Both the position numbers and the translations under genes were made by a program. The notes beneath the pieces are model-generated. The model was not told the origin of the DNA. It did no database searches and saw nothing but the letters and a program-made list of their open reading frames with translations. Positions 38,267-47,198 of a stretch of DNA of 64,000 nucleotides are shown piece by piece. How positions within the stretch are numbered: position 1 is the first letter of the stretch; every line of letters begins with the position of its first letter. Source of the stretch: Stieleria neptunia (lineage in GTDB: Bacteria > Planctomycetota > Planctomycetia > Pirellulales > Pirellulaceae); contig NZ_CP037423.1 of NCBI RefSeq assembly GCF_007754155.1, positions 9,358,938-9,422,937 of the forward strand, in the 5' to 3' direction.

Positions 38267-38364
38267 AGGCGTAGGAGAGTCGCGTGGGACGCGATTGGAA
38301 CAGTGCGGGACGTGGCAAAACGATGGAGGCAATACAATGTCAAGCCACCCAGGACGACACCACC

Positions 38365-38653
38365 TGCCGCCCCATCATTCTGCCGCCCCATCATTCTGCC
38401 GCCCCATCATTCTGCCGCCCCATCATTCTGCCGCCCCATCATTCTGCCGCCCCATCATTCTGCCGCCCCATCGTCTTGCCCCCCATCGTCTTGCCCCCCA
38501 TCGTCTTGCCCCCCATCGTCTTGCCCCCCATCGTCTTGCCCCCCATCGTCTTGCCCCCATCGTCTTGCCCCCATCGTCTTGCCCCCATCGTCTTGCCCCC
38601 ATCGTCTTGCCCCCATCGTCTTGCCCCCATCGTCTTGCCCCATCGTCTTGCCG
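38365..38653. repeat. Minisatellite of 13-16 bp units
   Basis: Six units of ccgccccatcattctg (16 bp) are followed by thirteen units ending in catcgtcttg. The first of these keeps the ccg start, five have six C (15 bp), six have five C (14 bp), and the last has four C (13 bp). The minus strand therefore carries regularly spaced runs of four to six G. The array fills the gap between the VWA gene and the convergent gene ending at 38661. The frames crossing it code only short peptide repeats and are not genes. Confidence 0.92.
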
Positions 38654-38660
38654 CACCCGC

Positions 38661-39701
38661 TCACTCCTTCCCCACCACCGAGCCCTCGATCGTCTCCGGC
38701 TGCTTCAACATCGTGGCGGTCAATTGTTTTTCTCGTTGATGGGTGTGCCACAGTTTCAGCGACAGAAACAGGGTGGCGAAGGTGACGACGAACGCGATCA
38801 CGGTCAGAAACAGTGGCTGCAGGTAATTGACCGAGACGTGCGCGATGGCTTCACCGCCGGCCTTCATCGTCCGCCCGGCGATGCCGGCCTTGCTGACCAC
38901 GATCGGGTTTCCGTCGGCGTCGAAAACGATTTCATCACCGCCGAGAATGCGTTCCGACTCGGTCAGGATGATCGTGGTCGTCGCGGCGGTGAACAGCGTC
39001 TTGCCGGGATTGTCGGCGGCGAACCGGCCCATGAAGCCGACCATCCGCTCGGCATCATTGCGTAACAGCGACAACACGCCGTTGCGTGGCGTGGTCGGCA
39101 GCGCCGCCAGATCATCGGCGTGCCGGCCGACGGCGATGGCTTGATCGCTGGTCAGTTTGGTCGCCAGCTCCGCCCCGTCATCGCCCAGCACGCGGGCGAG
39201 CATCCCTCCCACGCCCGGATGTTTCAACTCGCTTCGCAGCGCCGAAACGCCCACGCGTCCGACGGTTTGTGCCAGTTCGCGTCCGGCGGGCCCGGCCGAC
39301 AGACGTGCCAGTGCCGCGCGAACTTGGGACTCGGGCAATTCATCCAATGCGGCCAACAGCGGTGCCAACTCGGGGGCGTTGTCCAGCGCCGTGAGTGCTT
39401 CGGGCCCATACTTGCTGGCCAGCCGACCGACCTGTTCGGCCGCCTCCTGGCCGCCTTCGCGGACGGCCGCGGCGCCGACCCGCTCGGCCATTTCGCGTCC
39501 GCCCTGGCGAGCCAAAAACTCGGTCGCCTCCTCGGTGCCTTCTTTACCAAAATACTTCAGGATCGCGCGGGCGACCGACGTTCCCGACAGCACCCCCAAC
39601 GGTGCGCCCGCGCGGGCGACAGGCCTGGGACCGATCGTGGCCAGGGCGACTAGGATTCCGATCAACGCGAGTGTCAAACGGCGACTGGCATTCATCATCA
39701 C
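38661..39701 (-). CDS. Exported Ala-rich helical membrane protein of unknown function
   Basis: 346 residues. An N-terminal export signal (LTLALIGILVALATIG, about residues 9-24) is followed by a long Ala/Glu/Gly-rich helical region without recognisable domains and a transmembrane helix near the C-terminus (LFLTVIAFVVTFATLFLSL, about residues 301-319) with a charged tail. The likely topology is a periplasmic body anchored near the C-terminus. The ATG overlaps the stop of the gene at 39698-40858 by four bases, so both are co-translated. The stop is only 8 bp from the minisatellite. I do not recognise the family. Confidence 0.75.
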   Translation of the reverse strand: MMMNASRRLTLALIGILVALATIGPRPVARAGAPLGVLSGTSVARAILKYFGKEGTEEATEFLARQGGREMAERVGAAAVREGGQEAAEQVGRLASKYGPEALTALDNAPELAPLLAALDELPESQVRAALARLSAGPAGRELAQTVGRVGVSALRSELKHPGVGGMLARVLGDDGAELATKLTSDQAIAVGRHADDLAALPTTPRNGVLSLLRNDAERMVGFMGRFAADNPGKTLFTAATTTIILTESERILGGDEIVFDADGNPIVVSKAGIAGRTMKAGGEAIAHVSVNYLQPLFLTVIAFVVTFATLFLSLKLWHTHQREKQLTATMLKQPETIEGSVVGKE

Positions 39702-40858
39702 AACGATTCTCCGTCGACAATTTGCTGATAGAAACGATCACGATAGGCGTCACGCAATTGGCCGCACAGGTTGGGCAAGGCATCCTGAAGACCGATCCGC
39801 GGCCGCGCGGCGACACCCGTTGCTTCGTTTGTCGTCGCGTCGACTGGCGACGCCCCACCCGAAATCAAGGTCGCCTCCAGATCGTTCAGGTAGACGTGCA
39901 TTTGCCCGGTTAATTCCGTTTCAAACCGTTCGGTCATCCACCAGTCGATCACCAGACCGATCGCCAATCCCGCCCCGAAACCGACAACCGCACCGACCGG
40001 CCCCCCGACCGATCCGCCGCCGGCACCGGTCGCCGAAGCCCCCACCGTCGCGCTCGCACCGGCCGCCGAGCTGATCGCCACCGAGGGTGCAAAGCGGACC
40101 AGCAAGCCGGCAACCACCGATCGTGCGGCAAACGCGCCGACTTCGCCGAGCACCAACGCGCCGAGCATGTTTTCCACACTGGTCGTTCCCTGACCGGCCG
40201 CGTAACGGCCCAGGTCGGTCGATAATTCTCGAAAAAAGGCGTCGTGTTGTTCCAATTGCACGCCCGGCAAGTCGGACGTCGTCAGAGCGGCCTGGACGCG
40301 CGTCAGCATCAAGGTCTGATTCGCGTCGACGTCGCGACGAAATTGCAGCAGCGCGGTGGAGATGTCATCGAGCAGCGTTGCTTCGGAGAACAAATGCGAT
40401 TCAAACTTCTCCTGCACGTACGCTTCGACGCGGCCATCGCTGGTCCACCAGCCGCCGGGCATGCGTTTCAGCACGCCCAATCGCGTGGACAGGCTGGTCA
40501 TGTCTGCGACAAACGGTTCGACCCCCGCGTGGTAGCGCTGCAAGGTTCGATCGATTCGTTGCAGACATCGATCGGCGGCCGACCGGTTCAATGCATCGAC
40601 TTCGGTGATCAACGGGATCACTTCGGCGTCATAAAACCGCGCCCGCGCGACACGCCGCTGCGTCTCGGAATCCTGAACCGAAGCCGACCGCTGCGGCATC
40701 GTTTGCGGCGCTGCCCGTGATGTCAGTGGCTCCGCCTGGGGCTGAAGCGTGACGCCCAGCGTGATCAACGCAACCGCGGTGGCGACCGTCAACGGCACCT
40801 TCAGGGGCGTGTGGCGGGGAAGCATCTGATCTGCCGTTTCTGATCGTGGCCGAACCAA
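39698..40858 (-). CDS. Membrane-associated protein with Gly-rich hydrophobic hairpin, unknown function
   Basis: 386 residues; a start at 40825 (MLPRHTPLKV) is also possible and places the hydrophobic segment PLTVATAVALITLGVTL closer to the N-terminus. Residues about 65-210 are helical. Around 235-305 a long Ala/Gly/Ser-rich hydrophobic stretch (VGGPVGAVVGFGAGLAIGLV) looks like a membrane hairpin or glycine-zipper. The tail ends in RDRFYQQIVDGESL. It is the middle of a three-gene minus-strand unit (41258 to 38661) and shares an ATGA overlap with the next gene. A glycine zipper raises the idea of a pore, but that is speculation. Confidence 0.72.
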   Translation of the reverse strand: MVRPRSETADQMLPRHTPLKVPLTVATAVALITLGVTLQPQAEPLTSRAAPQTMPQRSASVQDSETQRRVARARFYDAEVIPLITEVDALNRSAADRCLQRIDRTLQRYHAGVEPFVADMTSLSTRLGVLKRMPGGWWTSDGRVEAYVQEKFESHLFSEATLLDDISTALLQFRRDVDANQTLMLTRVQAALTTSDLPGVQLEQHDAFFRELSTDLGRYAAGQGTTSVENMLGALVLGEVGAFAARSVVAGLLVRFAPSVAISSAAGASATVGASATGAGGGSVGGPVGAVVGFGAGLAIGLVIDWWMTERFETELTGQMHVYLNDLEATLISGGASPVDATTNEATGVAARPRIGLQDALPNLCGQLRDAYRDRFYQQIVDGESL

Positions 40859-40910
40859 TGTTTCATCTCCCCCGTTTCGAAGCCGGCCCGCAGCGTCTCG
40901 GACGACGTGC

Positions 40911-41258
40911 TTACGATGCCCAGAATTTCCACTTGGACCGTTTGGGAGTCGGTCGCTTGGGTTGCACGCCTAACACGCCCCACTGTTGCGTCTCGCCAAC
41001 CTTGATATCGGCCACTCTCAACAGCGATGCTTCCTTGAGTTTCCGAATCAATCGATCGTTTCTGTCGGTCTGGACCACTTGAACACGGTTTTTAAATTGA
41101 GCCATGGCAGACATGATCGCGGACAAAGCCTGACGGGCAGAGGTCGGTTCCCCGAAATCTTCGATCACGAACACCGACTCATTCTTGGGACGTCCCACGG
41201 TATCCGCGAAACGCCATCGGTCGCCCTCCTGGTCCCAGCCGTGGTAATCACCAGCCAT
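40911..41258 (-). CDS. Small hypothetical protein
   Basis: 115 residues, with no signal peptide or membrane segment. It begins MAGDYHGWDQEGDRWRF and ends in a basic stretch KRPTPKRSKWKFWAS. A central helix (ARQALSAIMSAMAQFKNRV) precedes VQVVQTDRNDRLIRKLKEAS. It lies 52 bp upstream of the 40858 gene on the same strand and is probably first in that operon. No family is recognised. Confidence 0.6.
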   Translation of the reverse strand: MAGDYHGWDQEGDRWRFADTVGRPKNESVFVIEDFGEPTSARQALSAIMSAMAQFKNRVQVVQTDRNDRLIRKLKEASLLRVADIKVGETQQWGVLGVQPKRPTPKRSKWKFWAS

Positions 41259-41333
41259 TGCTATGCCTCAGTCCCAAACGACCCGAAACTCAATTGATTC
41301 AGTCAGTAGCTTACACGAAGAACGGCGGCACAA

Positions 41334-42329
41334 TCAAAGTCGATTCAGCCAAGCGATCAAACAATCATCCATCCAATGCGATCGCCGCCGGCCGACAAAA
41401 CCTGCGTGCCCCCCGGTTGCGGTCAACAGCACCCGGGTTTGCTCGGGCCAGTGCGCATTGGTGAAGCAGTCCGCCGGGACAATCGGATCGTCCTTTGCCG
41501 CCAGAACCAAGGTTTTGACGGGGTTGGACGCGGTGACGTGGGTCGCCCCACACTGTCGGTAATACGCCAAAGCCCCCTCGAAACCGCTCAACGGGGCGGT
41601 CAGCCGATCGTCCAGCTCGAGCAGCGTTTTGGGGCGACCGAGCGACGCGATTTTTTGAAATGGCTCACGCTCGCGGACCGCCGGCGCGATGCGTTCAAAC
41701 AGGGTGCGGATGAAGTAGTAGTTGTACAACCTTCTCGAGAGCCGCTCCATGTTTTCGCTGCAGCGGACCAGATCGATGGGCGGGGCGACCACCGCAATTC
41801 GCTCCAGCCGATCAAACCACTCCGGTCTGGCATCCAACCCCGCACCGATCCGACCGGCCAGACGCAGCAACTGGTTGCCCCCCAAGGACACGCCCGCCGC
41901 GGCCAACTGCGCACTCGGATCCCGCCGCGCGACAAAATCCAACGCCGCCAACACGTCTTCGCTGCGGCCGGCGTGACTCAAACCCCGCGACAAATCCCGG
42001 GCCGCACCGCAACCTCGCATGTCCACGCGGTAAACCGTCCAGCCCAACTGCACGAACCGGCCGGCCAGACGAATCATGTACGGCGAACCGTGACAACCGC
42101 TGAGCCCGTGGAACAGCACCACCGAGCGTCTCGCCCCAGCATCGACCGCCCCACCATCGACCGCAGCGTTCTCATGCAGCACAATGGCATCCCCGTCGGG
42201 CAACTCCACCACGTGGTTTGCGTCAGGGGCGATCTGTTGCCCGGGTGCCCGAAGCGATGCGAGCGTTTGCAAATGCCCGCCGCGGATCAACAGGTCGGGC
42301 TTAAACGGCGGGGGCACAAAGTTTTTCAT
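41334..42329 (-). CDS. Alpha/beta hydrolase, YheT/EMB8 family
   Basis: 331 residues from ATG 42329 (MKNFVPPPFKPDLLIRGGHL), the start matching the family N-terminus; the frame is open to 42491 but that extension overlaps the divergent thpR gene. The core shows VVLFHGLSGCHGSPYMIRLA (oxyanion turn HGLSG), YRVDMRGCGAA, the nucleophile elbow AAAGVSLGGNQLL, VLAAKDDPIVPA with the acid, and TATGGHAGFVGR with the catalytic His. Family members are hydrolases with short-chain esterase activity and unclear physiological substrates. Cytoplasmic. Divergent with thpR, starts 33 bp apart. Confidence 0.9.
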   Translation of the reverse strand: MKNFVPPPFKPDLLIRGGHLQTLASLRAPGQQIAPDANHVVELPDGDAIVLHENAAVDGGAVDAGARRSVVLFHGLSGCHGSPYMIRLAGRFVQLGWTVYRVDMRGCGAARDLSRGLSHAGRSEDVLAALDFVARRDPSAQLAAAGVSLGGNQLLRLAGRIGAGLDARPEWFDRLERIAVVAPPIDLVRCSENMERLSRRLYNYYFIRTLFERIAPAVREREPFQKIASLGRPKTLLELDDRLTAPLSGFEGALAYYRQCGATHVTASNPVKTLVLAAKDDPIVPADCFTNAHWPEQTRVLLTATGGHAGFVGRRRSHWMDDCLIAWLNRL

Positions 42330-42362
42330 TTCCCGGTCAGTGTAAAGAAACGCGTTGGATTC

Positions 42363-42935
42363 ATGCAAACGATCCGATCCTTCATCTCCATTCCGGTCCC
42401 CCCCGCCGTCACCTCGGCCGCCGGAAAGATCATGAAACGACTCAAACCGCTCGACGACAGCTTCAAATGGGTGCCGATCGACAACTTTCATTTAACGTTG
42501 AAGTTTCTCGGCGAAGTCGACAACGTCGAGGTCCCCGCGGTTTGCAAAGCGATTCGCCGCGTGACCGACGACATCGAACCCTTCGAATTAGGGTTTGCCG
42601 GGATCGGCGGTTTTCCCAACGCCGAGAAACCGCGTGTCGTCTTTATCGGGGTCGACGACCCCACCGGAAACCTGGTCCAACTGGTCGCCGGCCTGGAAAA
42701 GCAACTCGCCGATCTGGGTTTCAAACCCGAACCACGCGACTACACCCCGCACCTGACCCTCGGACGCACCCGCAGCAATTCCCGGCGGGGCGGCGATGCG
42801 CTGGTCGACGCGATGCAGGATCTGGCCGACATCGGACTGGGCGAAATGGTGGTCGACGAAGTCCACCTGATGGCCAGTTTTCTTGACAAGACCGGACCGA
42901 CCTATCAAGTCATGGACACGATCGAATTGGAATAG
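42363..42935 (+). CDS. thpR: RNA 2',3'-cyclic phosphodiesterase (LigT/2H family)
   Basis: 190 residues from ATG 42363 (MQTIRSFISIPVPP). The frame is open far upstream (to 41376), but that part is antisense to the hydrolase. The two HxTx motifs of the 2H phosphoesterases are present: HLTLKFLG (His43, Thr45) and HLTLGRT (His130, Thr132). The family opens RNA 2',3'-cyclic phosphates, and some members join tRNA halves in vitro. Followed after 23 bp by the second family A repeat. Confidence 0.94.
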   Translation: MQTIRSFISIPVPPAVTSAAGKIMKRLKPLDDSFKWVPIDNFHLTLKFLGEVDNVEVPAVCKAIRRVTDDIEPFELGFAGIGGFPNAEKPRVVFIGVDDPTGNLVQLVAGLEKQLADLGFKPEPRDYTPHLTLGRTRSNSRRGGDALVDAMQDLADIGLGEMVVDEVHLMASFLDKTGPTYQVMDTIELE

Positions 42936-42958
42936 TGGTGCGTCAAATGTTCAACCGA

Positions 42959-43049
42959 GGGTGCCGCGGAAAAGGGGTCAGGTACCAAAAATGCGAAGCA
43001 CCCTGCGGGCCATTTGGTTTTTGGTACCTGACCCCTTTTCCGCTCGACA
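42959..43049. repeat. 91-bp palindromic intergenic repeat, family A copy 2
   Basis: Same 24-bp arms as the copy at 1524-1614, in the same orientation relative to the window. The outer flanks gggtgccgcggaaa and gctcgaca are also shared, so the unit is larger than the palindrome. It lies between thpR and the Uma2 gene. Confidence 0.87.
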
Positions 43050-43099
43050 GCAATAGCCGTCGTTTGCCGCGCGGCGGCCGGCCGGATTAAACTGGTGGG

Positions 43100-43876
43100 A
43101 TGAGCACCGTCCCCAACCCCGATGCCTCGCCGCCGATCACCCCGGCGGTCACCGATCCGCTGGCGGGGAAATCGCCGCCGGCCGATTCGCCCCCTGCCCA
43201 CCCGCCGCGGAACCTTTCCGTCTCCGATCGCGTGGCGGACGTGCTGACGGATTTGGGCGGCATTGCCGCCGATCGCCTGCACTCGCGACTCGCCGAACCC
43301 GCCGGCCCCGACGAACTACTCGCGGCGCACCGGCAAGGCAACTTGTGTGAATTGATTGATGGCTACTTGGTGGAGCGTGCGATGGGGTATCGCGAGTCAT
43401 TGATTGCGGCCGTTTTCATCGAACTGCTCAACCAGATCGTACGGACAAACAAGCTCGGTGTCGTCTCGGGCGCCGACGGATTCTTCCGCTTGTCCCCCTC
43501 GCTGATCCGCGGCCCCGACGTCGCGTTCACCTCCTGGGATCGTCTTCCCGACCGCAAGGTTCCCGCCGAAGCCTATCCCGCCGTGATCCCCGACCTGGTC
43601 GTTGAAGTGGTCAGCGCGGGCAACACGCGAACCGAAATGACCAACAAGCGACGAGACTATTTCGCGCGTGGCGTGAAGTTGATCTGGATGGTCGATCCGG
43701 ATCAACGCAGCGTCGCGGTGTGGCGATCGATGACCGACTACCGCGTGCTCGATGAAACGCAATCGCTCGACGGCGAAGACGTGATCCCGGGTCTTTCCAT
43801 TCCCTTGGGCGACGTCTTTCAAGTGCTCAACGGACCCGATGAAGCACCCCCGGACGGGAATGAAGGTTCCGTTTAG
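43100..43876 (+). CDS. Uma2 family (PD-(D/E)XK nuclease-fold) protein
   Basis: 258 residues. A Pro-rich N-terminal 70 residues is followed by the Uma2 core: LCELIDGYLVERAMGYRESL, GADGFFRLSPSLIRGPDVAF, PDLVVEVVSAGNTRTEMTNK and YFARGVKLIWMVDPDQRSVAVW. The acidic residues in PDVAF and VVEVVS and the Lys in NKRRDY fit a PD-(D/E)XK nuclease site. Uma2 proteins are abundant in cyanobacteria and planctomycetes, usually as unlinked genes; their biological role is not settled. The palindromic repeat is directly upstream. Confidence 0.88.
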   Translation: MSTVPNPDASPPITPAVTDPLAGKSPPADSPPAHPPRNLSVSDRVADVLTDLGGIAADRLHSRLAEPAGPDELLAAHRQGNLCELIDGYLVERAMGYRESLIAAVFIELLNQIVRTNKLGVVSGADGFFRLSPSLIRGPDVAFTSWDRLPDRKVPAEAYPAVIPDLVVEVVSAGNTRTEMTNKRRDYFARGVKLIWMVDPDQRSVAVWRSMTDYRVLDETQSLDGEDVIPGLSIPLGDVFQVLNGPDEAPPDGNEGSV

Positions 43877-43994
43877 TTTTCCCAACAGACGTTTCCCGGT
43901 TTCATCGCGGCGTTCTAATGACCGTGTCGATTGAAACATCGATCGGAATCGGTTTCACTCCCATTTCTCTCCCACCCTCTCTCCCATCGCTTCC

Positions 43995-45995
43995 ATGAAT
44001 CTTGCTATGCGTGTCTCACTGTTCGTTGCCACCGCGCTGTTCACATCCGTGATCGCATCGGCGCATGAAACCGGCGGCGATCACCCGCACGACCACGACA
44101 CCCCGCCAAGCGTCTTGACGACGCGGTCGGCGGCAAAAGTCATCGCGCCGACGGTCGCCGAAGACGGATTTCAGTTCATCGTCTACGGCGATCGAACCGG
44201 GGGCGTTCCCGCCGGTTTAAAGGTGCTCGAACAGGCCGTCGCCGATACCAATTTGCTAGACCCCGATCTGGTCATGACCGTCGGCGATCTGATTCAAGGC
44301 TACAACGAAAGCCCCGAATGGCTGGAGCAAGCCGACGAGTACAAACAGATCATGAATCGTCTGAAGATGCGGTGGTTCCCGGTGGCGGGAAACCACGACA
44401 TCTACTGGCGCGGCAAAACCCCCGCGCCGCCGGGACACCACGAATCCAACTACGAAAACCATTTCGGTCCGCTCTGGTATTCCTTCCGCCACAAGAACGC
44501 CGGGTTCATCGTCCTGTACAGCGACGAAGGCGACCCGACGACCAACCTGAAAGCCTTCAACGCCGGCGCATTGCAACAGATGAGCCAGCGACAACTCGAC
44601 TTCCTCGACCAAGCGTTGAAGGATCTGTCCGGGCAAGATCATGTGTTCGTGTTCTTGCACCATCCCCGCTGGATCGGCGGCGGCTACACCGGATCCAACT
44701 GGAACACCGTCCACCAACGCTTGGCCGACGCGGGCAATGTTTCCGCAGTCTTCGCCGGGCACATTCACAAAATGCGTTACGACGGCGTCAAGGACGGCAT
44801 CGAATATTACGCCTTGGCGACCACCGGCGGACACATCCCCGGCGATACGCCGATCCCCGGTGCCGGCCATCTGCATCACTTCAACGTGGTCACCGTGCGT
44901 CCCAAACGCATCACCGTCTCGTCCCTGCCGGTCGGCGCGGTGTTTGACCCCAAACAATTCACGCCCGAGTTTTTGAAAGAGATTGAATTGACCCAATCGA
45001 TTCGACCGAAACAACGTTCCGAAGATGTGATGCTCTCCTTCGACGGTTCGGCGACGGGTGAAGTCAAACTGGAATTAAAAAATTCCGCCGGGCACCCCGT
45101 CGAGTTGACCATGCTGCTGTCCCGCGAATCGTTGGAGAGCCAGTGGTCATCGACGCTCGATCACCAACACGTGACGCTGCAGTCGGGTGAAACGAAAACC
45201 GTGGAATTCCTGCTCCGCCGTGGCTCGAACACCGACGTCGGAAACAGCACCCCGGCGGTCACCCTCGCCAAACGCTACCTCGGCGAGAACGTCGCGGTCG
45301 ACTTGCCCGAGACGGAGTATCCGATCGGGCTGCAATTGAGCGAGGTGCCGGCTGACTTTTTCGATCCGTCGACCAATCGATCGCTCGTCGTCAGCGACGA
45401 ATCGTCCGCGATCGCGATCCGCGACGACGCGTTCGAGTTGCCCGCCGGTCCGTTCACGATCGAAACTTGGATCAAACCGACACGGCAAGATGGCTTTGAC
45501 GCGATCATTGCGAAAACACAAAGCTCGGACTACGCGTTTTTCTCCGACCACGGAATCGTCCAGTTCGACGTGCACCTGGGCGGCCGCTACGTGTCGGCGA
45601 TCAGCCCCGACGCGTTGCCGTTGAACCAGTGGTCGCACCTGGCCGGCGTCTACGACGGAAACAACGTGGTCTTGTACATCAACGGCAAACGGGTTGCATC
45701 CAAGCCCGCCAAGGGGAAACGCAAACCCAATCGGTTGCCGTTGTTTCTCGGTGCCGATCCCGATCAGGGTGGAAATCCGACGCGATCGTTTGTGGGCCAA
45801 TTGGACGAGTTTCGATTGTCGACGGGAGTCCGCTACGGTGACGACTTCACGCCAGTCAAACGCCACGAGCCCGACGCGTCGACCGTGCTGTTGCACCACT
45901 TTGATCGCACCGTCGGACCGTTCCTGCTCGATCACAGTGCGTCGGCCGCCAACGGATTGCTCGGCAAGACCAGCCGACTGGTTCCGGTCCAGTAG
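43995..45995 (+). CDS. Secreted metallophosphoesterase with LamG-like C-terminal domain
   Basis: 666 residues. The signal peptide MRVSLFVATALFTSVIASA (residues 5-23) is followed by a His/Asp-rich stretch (HETGGDHPHDHD). The phosphoesterase domain has YGDRTGG (Asp66), VGDLIQG, AGNHD (Asn133, His134), FLHHPRW and GHIH (His256, His258). The first motif has Arg67 where many relatives have D-x-H. An intermediate beta domain lies at about 330-430. Residues about 450-640 form a concanavalin-like LamG domain (PFTIETWIKPTRQDGFDAII, WSHLAGVYDGNNVVLYINGK). It likely hydrolyses a phosphoester outside the cytoplasm, with the LamG part binding a glycan. Confidence 0.9.
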   Translation: MNLAMRVSLFVATALFTSVIASAHETGGDHPHDHDTPPSVLTTRSAAKVIAPTVAEDGFQFIVYGDRTGGVPAGLKVLEQAVADTNLLDPDLVMTVGDLIQGYNESPEWLEQADEYKQIMNRLKMRWFPVAGNHDIYWRGKTPAPPGHHESNYENHFGPLWYSFRHKNAGFIVLYSDEGDPTTNLKAFNAGALQQMSQRQLDFLDQALKDLSGQDHVFVFLHHPRWIGGGYTGSNWNTVHQRLADAGNVSAVFAGHIHKMRYDGVKDGIEYYALATTGGHIPGDTPIPGAGHLHHFNVVTVRPKRITVSSLPVGAVFDPKQFTPEFLKEIELTQSIRPKQRSEDVMLSFDGSATGEVKLELKNSAGHPVELTMLLSRESLESQWSSTLDHQHVTLQSGETKTVEFLLRRGSNTDVGNSTPAVTLAKRYLGENVAVDLPETEYPIGLQLSEVPADFFDPSTNRSLVVSDESSAIAIRDDAFELPAGPFTIETWIKPTRQDGFDAIIAKTQSSDYAFFSDHGIVQFDVHLGGRYVSAISPDALPLNQWSHLAGVYDGNNVVLYINGKRVASKPAKGKRKPNRLPLFLGADPDQGGNPTRSFVGQLDEFRLSTGVRYGDDFTPVKRHEPDASTVLLHHFDRTVGPFLLDHSASAANGLLGKTSRLVPVQ

Positions 45996-46016
45996 AGGAC
46001 AATGCGTTCCAAGGAC

Positions 46017-46165
46017 AAAGTGGGGTAAGCATCCTGCTTGCCATCCCCGCCGGCTCCGCCGGCGAGTTCGGCAGTCAGTAGGGCATGCTGTGCATGCCAT
46101 TCGTCACGCACAGCGTGACCTACACCCTGCCGCCAAAAAATCGTGCCCGCCTCTGGCGGCATTCA
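46017..46165. repeat. Cluster of short palindromes in the intergenic region
   Basis: Several short hairpins lie next to each other between the phosphoesterase stop and the GspF-like cluster: gtaagcatcctgcttgc, gccggctccgccggc, gcatgctgtgcatgc and gtcacgcacagcgtgac. This looks like a composite of dispersed planctomycete repeats. No gene is supported here. Confidence 0.55.
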
Positions 46166-46256
46166 CGATTAATTTTTAATCGATCAGACAAATTCGCGAC
46201 GCCGGCGCATCAGCCTTTTGCCCTGATGATCTCTTCCGCCGCCGGCAAGCATTTTC

Positions 46257-47198
46257 ATGTCCGACACCACCGCTGCGCGACTGCTCTCTCTCAACCAGCA
46301 AGCGATCGCAATTCTTGGCCTGAACATCCCGTTGGACTTCGGACTCGGCAGCGAGACGGCCGAACGGCTTCGTGACATCAACGAGCGGTTGCTCGCCGAC
46401 GCGGGGCGAGACCTTTCGCCCGAGGCGTTGCTGGAAAAGCATGACCTGCCGGAGCGGTATCGGGCGATCGCACGGATGCTGCTGGCGTCCGACGATCCCG
46501 TTCCGGTGTTCGAGTCGATCGCGATCCAAGAGCTTGATCGCGACGCGGCAGCCACCCCGCTCCGCCAAGCGATCAAAGAACCCCTGCTCGTCGCCGGGCT
46601 CGCCTACCTGGGAATGATCCTCTTTTGCACGTTCTCGGTTCCGTCGATCGAAACCCAATACACCCAACAGGGGTTGTCCCCCAGCGGTGTGACGCAATGG
46701 TTGATTGCGATCCGTGGGGCGATGCCGTATTGGATCATCGGCGTTCCGGTCCTACTGATCGCGGGCTGGTGGATCTGGCGTCAACTGGCCAACGGCCCGC
46801 TGTTGGCACTCTTTCCGGGCGGCAACGCGTACTCGCGTCTGCTGGCTGCCGAATCACAATCGCGGCACTTGGCGGTGCTGATCGCATCGGGTGTCGAACA
46901 AGAAACGGCTCTCTCGCTGGCCAGTTCCGGTGTTTCTCCACGTGTCCCGATCCGACCGATCGCCGAAAGCATCGTGCGCAGCGGAGCCCCACAGACGCGA
47001 TCGCGAGCGTTGACCCGTCTGGCAGGGTTTTACCATTTCCTGGCCGGTGACCGCCGTCAGACCCTCTTTGCAAAAGTGCCCGCATTTCTCGGTTTGTTGT
47101 TCGCCGGCCTGATCGTGCTCGGCTACGGCCTGGCCACGTTTCTGCCCTGGATCGCGATCCTGCAAAGTGGCGGCGTCACGGAGGCCTTGAACCGATGA
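46257..47198 (+). CDS. GspF-like inner-membrane protein (first of three)
   Basis: 313 residues. A cytoplasmic N-terminal domain of about 100 residues is followed by three membrane segments (PLLVAGLAYLGMILFCTFSV at about 107-126, YWIIGVPVLLIAGWWIW at about 159-175, and AFLGLLFAGLIVLGYGLATF near the C-terminus). The stretch ESQSRHLAVLIASGVEQETA fits the second GspF domain. The usual conserved motif after the first helix is degenerate (VPSIETQYTQQGLSPS). GspF/PilC proteins form the inner-membrane platform of type II secretion and type IV pilus machines. It overlaps the next gene by four bases. Confidence 0.8.
   Translation: MSDTTAARLLSLNQQAIAILGLNIPLDFGLGSETAERLRDINERLLADAGRDLSPEALLEKHDLPERYRAIARMLLASDDPVPVFESIAIQELDRDAAATPLRQAIKEPLLVAGLAYLGMILFCTFSVPSIETQYTQQGLSPSGVTQWLIAIRGAMPYWIIGVPVLLIAGWWIWRQLANGPLLALFPGGNAYSRLLAAESQSRHLAVLIASGVEQETALSLASSGVSPRVPIRPIAESIVRSGAPQTRSRALTRLAGFYHFLAGDRRQTLFAKVPAFLGLLFAGLIVLGYGLATFLPWIAILQSGGVTEALNR

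Noticed and set aside
38365..38653. Possible CRISPR array
   Set aside because: Units of 13-16 bp lie head to tail without spacers of constant size, and no cas genes are nearby. It is a minisatellite.
38253..39065. Open frame with repeated HRLAP peptides
   Set aside because: Produced by the minisatellite read in one frame, then antisense to the gene at 38661-39701.
41376..42362. N-terminal extension of the ThpR frame
   Set aside because: It is antisense to the YheT-type hydrolase, which has an intact serine-hydrolase core, and the ThpR family begins at MQTIRSF (42363).
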